Source: Bacillota bacterium
Lineage (GTDB): Bacteria; Bacillota; TC1; UBA5767
Length of the DNA stretch: 35,725 nucleotides
NCBI GenBank assembly: GCA_007121025.1
Contig: SKMO01000108.1
Location: 1 to 35,725, forward strand
Direction of reading: 5' to 3'
Both the position numbers and the translations under genes were made by a program. Numbering within the stretch: the stretch's first letter is position 1; each line of letters begins with the position of its first letter. Positions 31,806 through 35,725 of this stretch are shown in pieces. The notes beneath the pieces were generated by a model. That model was not told the origin of the DNA and made no database searches. It saw only the letters and a list, made by a program, of their open reading frames with translations.

Positions 31806-33077
31806 ATGTTGGAGATTCAGTTGGGTGGATGGTCGCTGTTGGAATATTTCTGGTACTTTGCGGCGTTTTCCTTTTTTGGCTGGCTTCTGGAAGTTGTATA
31901 TTATGCCTGGAAGGAACGGCGCTTTGTTAACCGGGGGTTTTTGTTTGGGCCGTTCTGTCCGATATACGGACTGGGAACGGTGGCGTTCCTGCGCATTGCC
32001 AATGGCCTGATACGACCGGCCCCGACGGGAGACGTCCTGTTCTTGCTGCAGGTCTTTGCCATCGTGACCCTGGTGACCACGCTGATGGAGCTGGGGGCCG
32101 GTGGATTGCTGGAGATCCTGTTTGACCAGAAGTGGTGGGATTATTCCGACTGCCGGTGGAATCTGATGGGATATATCTGTCTCCGGTTTTCCCTGTACTG
32201 GGGTATTGGCGGAACAATGGCCTATCTGTTTTTGGTCGATAGGGGCCTTCACGACGGGTTCACAGGTGGTGGTCCCGGGCTTACTTACGGAGCGTATCTT
32301 CTGTCGGCGTACTTCGTGGCGGACATCACAAAAAGTGTCGACCTGGCGTTTCGTCTGAAGATCTTTCTGCGGGAGCTGGCCGAAGCAGCAGATGACTTGC
32401 GTGAACGGGTTCTGGATTTCAATCTGGGCGATCTGCGGCTGGAGGCGACGATCCGGCGGGGGCGTTTGGAGGAATATCTGTCGGAGATTCAAGCAAGACT
32501 GGGCCAACTGACAGAAGAACCCAGAAAATCCATGGAGATGGCTGTGCACCGTTATGCAGCGCTTCTTCAGAAGGAGCGGATCAATCCGTTCCGACATTTC
32601 ATTCACGCGTTTCCCCGGCTGCGTTACCGGCGGATGGATGATGCGCTGGATATTGTTCGGGAACGCTTTTTCGTTTCCCGGGTGCTGCGCCGGATGGAAC
32701 AGCGGCGTAGTGCCCGTCATCTGGAGCCGCGGATTGGACGGATGGCCGATGCGCCGGCAGCCCCGGCCAAGTCTGATTTTGGTCCGGCGCTGGCTGCACG
32801 GCAGCTGGTTGCGCGGGAAGAACACCCGGGGAACTGGGGAATGCAGCTTTTGGAGGTCGAGCCAAACAACGCCTTATCTCCTCAGAGCAATCGGAGCCCG
32901 CGGATCTACGTGGTCCTGGAGGGACGGGCACGGGCACTGTTTAACGGACAGGTCCACTCAATGGAGAAAGGGCATTACATCTTCACCCCGGACCGCACTG
33001 AACTGGTAATCCGCAACATCGGGCCGGAAACCCTGGTGCTTTTGTCGGTCCTGTCGGATGACCGGGATCTGGGCTAG
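31806..33077 (+). CDS. CmpB-family membrane protein with C-terminal cupin domain
   Basis: This is a 423-residue protein. Residues about 10-165 are a multi-span membrane domain of the putative ABC-transporter type IV/CmpB family (PF06541), with the typical FFGWLLEVVYY, RGFLFGPFCPIYG, WWDYSD and LMGYICLRFSLYWG blocks. A long helical, charged middle part follows (about 180-330). The end (about 344-423) is cupin-like: SPRIYVVLEGRARALFNGQV, MEKGHYIFTPDR and LVIRNIG. CmpB proteins usually stop after the membrane and helical parts, so the cupin end is unusual. ATG 31806 is favoured over GTG 31794. Function unknown; a small-ligand sensor at the membrane is one guess. Confidence 0.75.
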   Translation: MLEIQLGGWSLLEYFWYFAAFSFFGWLLEVVYYAWKERRFVNRGFLFGPFCPIYGLGTVAFLRIANGLIRPAPTGDVLFLLQVFAIVTLVTTLMELGAGGLLEILFDQKWWDYSDCRWNLMGYICLRFSLYWGIGGTMAYLFLVDRGLHDGFTGGGPGLTYGAYLLSAYFVADITKSVDLAFRLKIFLRELAEAADDLRERVLDFNLGDLRLEATIRRGRLEEYLSEIQARLGQLTEEPRKSMEMAVHRYAALLQKERINPFRHFIHAFPRLRYRRMDDALDIVRERFFVSRVLRRMEQRRSARHLEPRIGRMADAPAAPAKSDFGPALAARQLVAREEHPGNWGMQLLEVEPNNALSPQSNRSPRIYVVLEGRARALFNGQVHSMEKGHYIFTPDRTELVIRNIGPETLVLLSVLSDDRDLG

Positions 33078-33185
33078 GTTGGACCGGTGCGTTTTTCAGT
33101 GATTCTGGGGCTGGCAGGCTCAACTTTCGTTCAGCCGGTGGTTGTGCTAACATAGGTTGACCGCGATTAAAGGATGGTGTACAAC

Positions 33186-34259
33186 ATGTACGACACAGAA
33201 GAGAAGCAACAGGAAAACCGCCTCCATTACGGTGGCGATGAGGAGATCTCCCTGCGCGAACTGATGGAAGTTCTTTTGCAGCATAAAGTGATGATTGGCC
33301 TTGTGACCGCAGCGTTTGTGGTTCTGGCGGGAGTCTATTCGTTTGTAATTCAACAGCCTGTTTATGAAAGCAGGGCGTTGATCGTGGTGAATTTCCCCGA
33401 AAGTGTCGAGACGCCCTATGGGACGTTTGCCTATCCGTCCAGAAATGTGCAGGAATACACTGAAATGGTGAAAGGACCGGAGGCTGTCCAGCTGACCGTG
33501 AAAGCCCTGGATGGGGACATGACCGCTCAACAGGTGCGAAACCGCATTGCGGTCCGGGACGCCGACAACGGAAACACATTCCGGATTGTTGCCCAACATG
33601 GAGATCCGCAGCAAGCGTACCAGCTGGCCCGGATTCACACAGACAATTATCTGGATTATCTCCAGATCACCATGCGGCGCATTGCTGCCGGTGCTTTTCT
33701 GGAAGAAAAACGCCTGACTGAAGGCCGCCTGGAAAAAGAACTGGAACAGGCCCGGGCCAACAGAACAGCCACACAGGAACTGCTGGAGACCATTTCTCCA
33801 ACCATTACCCTGCAGAACGCGCTCATTGGTGAGGCGGACCAGGCCATTTTGTACTCCGGGATTGCTGAATCGGATCTCTCGGAACTGTCGGGAGAGACGA
33901 TTCTCACCCAGGTGGTCAACCCGGCGTATGAGCGGGTACAGCAGGAACTTTTTGAAATCAAACTGTTGAAGAACGATTTGTCCGGATCACTGGCCCGGAC
34001 CCGCAACGATCTGGTTGAACTGGCAGTCGAACAGACGGCACTGCGTGATTACCGGGAAACCCTGGACGACAATCTTTTGACCGCAGGGACGTTGGAACTG
34101 ACCGCGGCCGGTGTTTCTGTGCTGAACCGTCCGGTCGTCAGTGATGTTCCTGTGGGGCCCCGTCGAGGACTCAACCTGGCCATTGGTCTGGTCCTGGGAC
34201 TGATGGTTGGTGTCTTCGCCGCTTTTTTCCGGTCATACTGGGAACAAAGCGCATCCTGA
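33186..34259 (+). CDS. Wzz/chain-length-determinant family protein
   Basis: This is a 357-residue polysaccharide co-polymerase-type protein. A short cytoplasmic N-terminus holds EEISLRELMEVLLQHK. The first membrane span is about residues 35-57, followed by the Wzz beta strands (VYESRALIVVNFP), a long coiled-coil-rich extracellular part, and a second span near the C-terminus (GLNLAIGLVLGLMVGVFAAFF). The Pro-rich motif before the last span is seen as VVSDVPVGPRRGL. No tyrosine kinase domain is attached. ATG 33186 is chosen because AAAGGATGG lies about 9 bases upstream; ATG 33174 lies inside that site. It probably helps set surface polysaccharide chain length or export with the genes downstream. 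Confidence 0.8.
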   Translation: MYDTEEKQQENRLHYGGDEEISLRELMEVLLQHKVMIGLVTAAFVVLAGVYSFVIQQPVYESRALIVVNFPESVETPYGTFAYPSRNVQEYTEMVKGPEAVQLTVKALDGDMTAQQVRNRIAVRDADNGNTFRIVAQHGDPQQAYQLARIHTDNYLDYLQITMRRIAAGAFLEEKRLTEGRLEKELEQARANRTATQELLETISPTITLQNALIGEADQAILYSGIAESDLSELSGETILTQVVNPAYERVQQELFEIKLLKNDLSGSLARTRNDLVELAVEQTALRDYRETLDDNLLTAGTLELTAAGVSVLNRPVVSDVPVGPRRGLNLAIGLVLGLMVGVFAAFFRSYWEQSAS

Positions 34260-34382
34260 TTTCACCGGTGGTTGTGTGCGAAGGGGAAATAAGGGGAAAT
34301 CATGAAATGCCGCGGGCAGTGCTGCGACTGTGGATCGATCGGAGAAAAGGACGAAAATATTTGTTTCAATTTAGTTCCATTT

Positions 34383-34413
34383 TTGTTCCAATTTACTGGA
34401 ACTGTGCTATAAT
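34383..34413 (+). promoter_or_regulatory. promoter with operator-like palindrome before the sugar transferase
   Basis: TGCTATAAT (34405-34413) is a perfect extended -10. The palindrome GTTCCA-ATTTAC-TGGAAC (34385-34402) fills the -35 and spacer region. A further direct GTTCCA copy lies about 12 bases upstream. A dimeric regulator bound here would compete with polymerase. The regulator is unknown; the half-sites are not in the LexA order. Confidence 0.6.
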
Positions 34414-34440
34414 ATGTGTCATGGAAGTGAAAATGTGATT

Positions 34441-34496
34441 GAAGTTTGCGCCTATCTTTCCGGGAAACCGGTCAAAGGCGGGGACTTCTTTTTTTT
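34441..34496 (+). terminator. leader terminator/attenuator in the sugar-transferase 5' UTR
   Basis: GAAGT (34441-34445) pairs with ACTTC (34484-34488), CGCC (34449-34452) with GGCG (34477-34480), and CCGG with CCGG around a GAAA tetraloop (34460-34471). Eight T follow at once (34489-34496). The predicted transcription start is only about 20 bases upstream and the gene starts 16 bases downstream. The ACTTC arm could instead pair with GAAG of the ribosome-binding site. Regulated read-through is needed for expression. Confidence 0.7.
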
Positions 34497-34512
34497 GAAG
34501 GAGTGAACGACC

Positions 34513-34992
34513 ATGGCGAAGATGATGAACCATTTGATTGAACGACTTTTGGCGGTGCTTGGCCTGGTCCTGACGTCCCCTTTGTTTTTGATATTCCCCG
34601 TATTAATCCGACTGGACTCGGATGGACCAGGCTATTTTTTACAGGCGCGGGTAGGCAAAGACGGCAGGATCTTTATGATGTATAAATTTCGAACCATGAT
34701 CGACGGTGCTGTCACCAAGGGCACCGGGATGGACACGATTCCCAACGATCCCAGAATCACCCGGGTGGGACGGGTGTTGCGGCGCCGGAGACTCGACCGC
34801 CTGCCACAGCTGATCAACATCGCGAAAGGGGACATGAGTTTTTGGGGTCCCCGGCCGCTTCTGCCCCGAACGGTCAGTTGGAAACGGGGCAACATACCGG
34901 ATTGCCGGCCGGGAATGTTTGTGAGACAAACGGCGACCGGACAGGCAGAACCGGTTCGGCAGGAGCCTGGGATTCTTGAAAAAGGCGCTTAA
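34513..34992 (+). CDS. short bacterial sugar transferase with altered catalytic dyad
   Basis: This is a 159-residue member of the PglC/WcaJ family, which transfers a sugar phosphate to undecaprenyl phosphate to start polysaccharide synthesis. A hydrophobic N-terminal anchor (about 8-33) is followed by the family blocks FLQARVGKDG, MYKFRTM, DPRITRVGRVLR, PQLINIAKGDMS and GPRP. Two features are odd. The catalytic Asp-Glu of LDELPQL is here Asp95-Arg96 (LDRLPQL). The C-terminus ends soon after RPGM, about 50 residues earlier than usual, with no obvious continuation in another frame. AAGGAG precedes the ATG. It may be inactive, altered in function, or degrading. Confidence 0.75.
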   Translation: MAKMMNHLIERLLAVLGLVLTSPLFLIFPVLIRLDSDGPGYFLQARVGKDGRIFMMYKFRTMIDGAVTKGTGMDTIPNDPRITRVGRVLRRRRLDRLPQLINIAKGDMSFWGPRPLLPRTVSWKRGNIPDCRPGMFVRQTATGQAEPVRQEPGILEKGA

Positions 34993-35005
34993 TCATCGAA
35001 ACAGT

Positions 35006-35040
35006 GAGGGAACCGCCCGGATGATGGTGGTTCTCTTTTT
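35006..35040 (+). terminator. intrinsic terminator after the sugar transferase
   Basis: GAACCGCC (35010-35017) pairs with GGTGGTTC (35026-35033, one G-U pair) around an 8-base loop and is followed by TCTTTTT. It is 18 bases after the stop codon. Confidence 0.75.
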
Positions 35041-35115
35041 CTTGAGCGAACATGCGGTATTCCAGGCAGAAGTTGTGTCAGGAAAGCAGGGTTTAGCACG
35101 GAGGGAATGGAAGTA

Positions 35116-35129
35116 CTCATTACAATGAG
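35116..35129 (+). promoter_or_regulatory. short palindrome before the last gene
   Basis: CTCATT-AC-AATGAG is a perfect 6-bp-arm palindrome 21 bases before the start codon of the next gene. It contains TACAAT, a possible -10, but no matching -35 is seen. It may be an operator. Confidence 0.35.
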
Positions 35130-35150
35130 GGCAAGAGGGGAGGTCAGGAG

Positions 35151-35725
35151 ATGAACACGACGGATGATCCCGTTGTCTGGTCCACCACCCGCCGGTGGAT
35201 GGTCCGCCGGAATGTCCGGGTGCGCTGCTGGGCAGACCGCAGTGACGGTTGTTTTTTGCGGCAGGGGTATTGGTGTGGACTGCAGATGTTCCAGGGGCGA
35301 CCGGTCCGTTTTATCCGCTCGGCTTTTCGGCGTCCGGTCAGGCTGACGGGTCTGCAAGGGGTTTATCGTCTGTCCGGAGAACAGGGACTGACCGGTGTAT
35401 TGCGGGGTCCCGTCCCATCAGCAGACCGGTTTGATGGACGCGTCATCCAGTACGTCCGCATCGGCCAGTGGGTCCCCAGGCGGGAAACCACGGTGTTCGT
35501 CCAGGCTGGCCGGCGGGTGGCTCTGCGGGCGCATGATCTGCCAATGGACCCGGTCCGGCTGGGGATGTTTCTCCTGTCCCCTCCGGAAGACAAGGCGGTT
35601 GTCCGGATGCTTGTTCCCCACGCGGGGGCCACGGCCCGATCGCCGATGGATTCCTACGCCCGGTCGGCATGCAGGGTGCTTGCTGACCGGGTGGCGCTCT
35701 GGCAGGCCAGACTGATTCGTGACCC
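35151..35725 (+). CDS. partial Arg-rich protein of unknown function, runs off the window
   Basis: The ATG at 35151 is preceded by GGGAGG and AGGAG, and the frame stays open for 191 codons to the window edge with no stop. The sequence is rich in Arg, Val, Trp and Gly (start MNTTDDPVVWSTTRRWMVRR) and has beta-strand-like repeats of hydrophobic residues between Arg-Gly turns. No signal peptide or membrane span is seen. I do not recognise a family, and neighbours (surface polysaccharide genes) give only a weak hint. The 3' end is missing, so total length is unknown. Confidence 0.65.
   Translation, partial: MNTTDDPVVWSTTRRWMVRRNVRVRCWADRSDGCFLRQGYWCGLQMFQGRPVRFIRSAFRRPVRLTGLQGVYRLSGEQGLTGVLRGPVPSADRFDGRVIQYVRIGQWVPRRETTVFVQAGRRVALRAHDLPMDPVRLGMFLLSPPEDKAVVRMLVPHAGATARSPMDSYARSACRVLADRVALWQARLIRD

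Noticed and set aside
33135-34276. 12-base repeat CCGGTGGTTGTG before the Wzz gene and before the sugar transferase region
   Set aside because: Too short, not palindromic, and not at the same place relative to promoters.
1-35725. CRISPR arrays, tRNA or rRNA genes, insertion sequences
   Set aside because: No regularly spaced repeats, no tRNA-like cloverleaf and no transposase frame were seen anywhere in the window.

Overview
The window looks like the chromosome of an anaerobic, Gram-positive-type bacterium (Firmicutes, probably Clostridia). The reasons are strong AGGAGG-type ribosome-binding sites, vegetative TTGACA/TATAAT promoters, intrinsic terminators with clean T-tracts, a short-form HisG with HisZ, a YerC-type repressor, a CmpB-family membrane protein, and many corrinoid methyltransferases of the kind acetogens use to feed methyl groups into tetrahydrofolate. 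The species cannot be named from sequence alone.

Region 1 (57-2982) is an energy-coupling-factor transporter: a 44-residue single-span protein, a 16-bp hairpin, EcfT and two ATPases. No S component is present. An aldo/keto reductase follows 12 bases later, so the transporter appears to open the catabolic operon.

Region 2 (2995-18877) is a co-directional cluster of about 16 kb that ends at a strong terminator. It has a carbohydrate-like part: aldo/keto reductase, FGGY kinase, amidohydrolase, two zinc medium-chain dehydrogenases and a class I aldolase. It also has a C1 part. Module one is a pterin-binding methyltransferase, a small Cys-rich protein, a UroD-type methyltransferase and a corrinoid protein, which resembles the MtvA/MtvB/MtvC O-demethylase layout. 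Module two is a corrinoid protein, an MtmB homologue with no pyrrolysine codon, and a UroD-type methyltransferase fused to a thioredoxin-like domain. Module two has its own promoter with two LacI/CcpA-type operators. Between the modules lies the C-terminal remnant of an amidohydrolase. Inside the cluster is a homologue of Ftr (formylmethanofuran:tetrahydromethanopterin formyltransferase), unexpected here. My working inference is uptake and demethylation of a methylated, probably polyol- or sugar-like, compound, with methyl groups going to tetrahydrofolate and the carbon skeleton going through dehydrogenase, kinase and aldolase steps.

Region 3 (18878-22193) holds about 600 bases with no convincing gene, a carboxymuconolactone-decarboxylase-like protein, a UroD methyltransferase paralogous to the fusion protein but lacking the thioredoxin domain, and an EamA exporter with its own promoter and terminator.

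Region 4 (22207-29197) is yerC followed by hisZGDBHAFI(E). Matching palindromes (CTTTA-N6-TAAAG) precede both yerC and hisZ, which indicates autoregulation and control of the his operon by one repressor. hisC is absent.

Region 5 (29223-35725) has a pseudo-receiver/HDOD protein, a convergent membrane-anchored protein of unknown function, a CmpB-cupin fusion, and surface polysaccharide genes: a Wzz-like protein and a short sugar transferase lacking the usual catalytic Glu. The sugar transferase gene is preceded by an operator-like palindrome and a leader terminator, so it is probably controlled by attenuation. The window ends inside an unrecognised Arg-rich gene.
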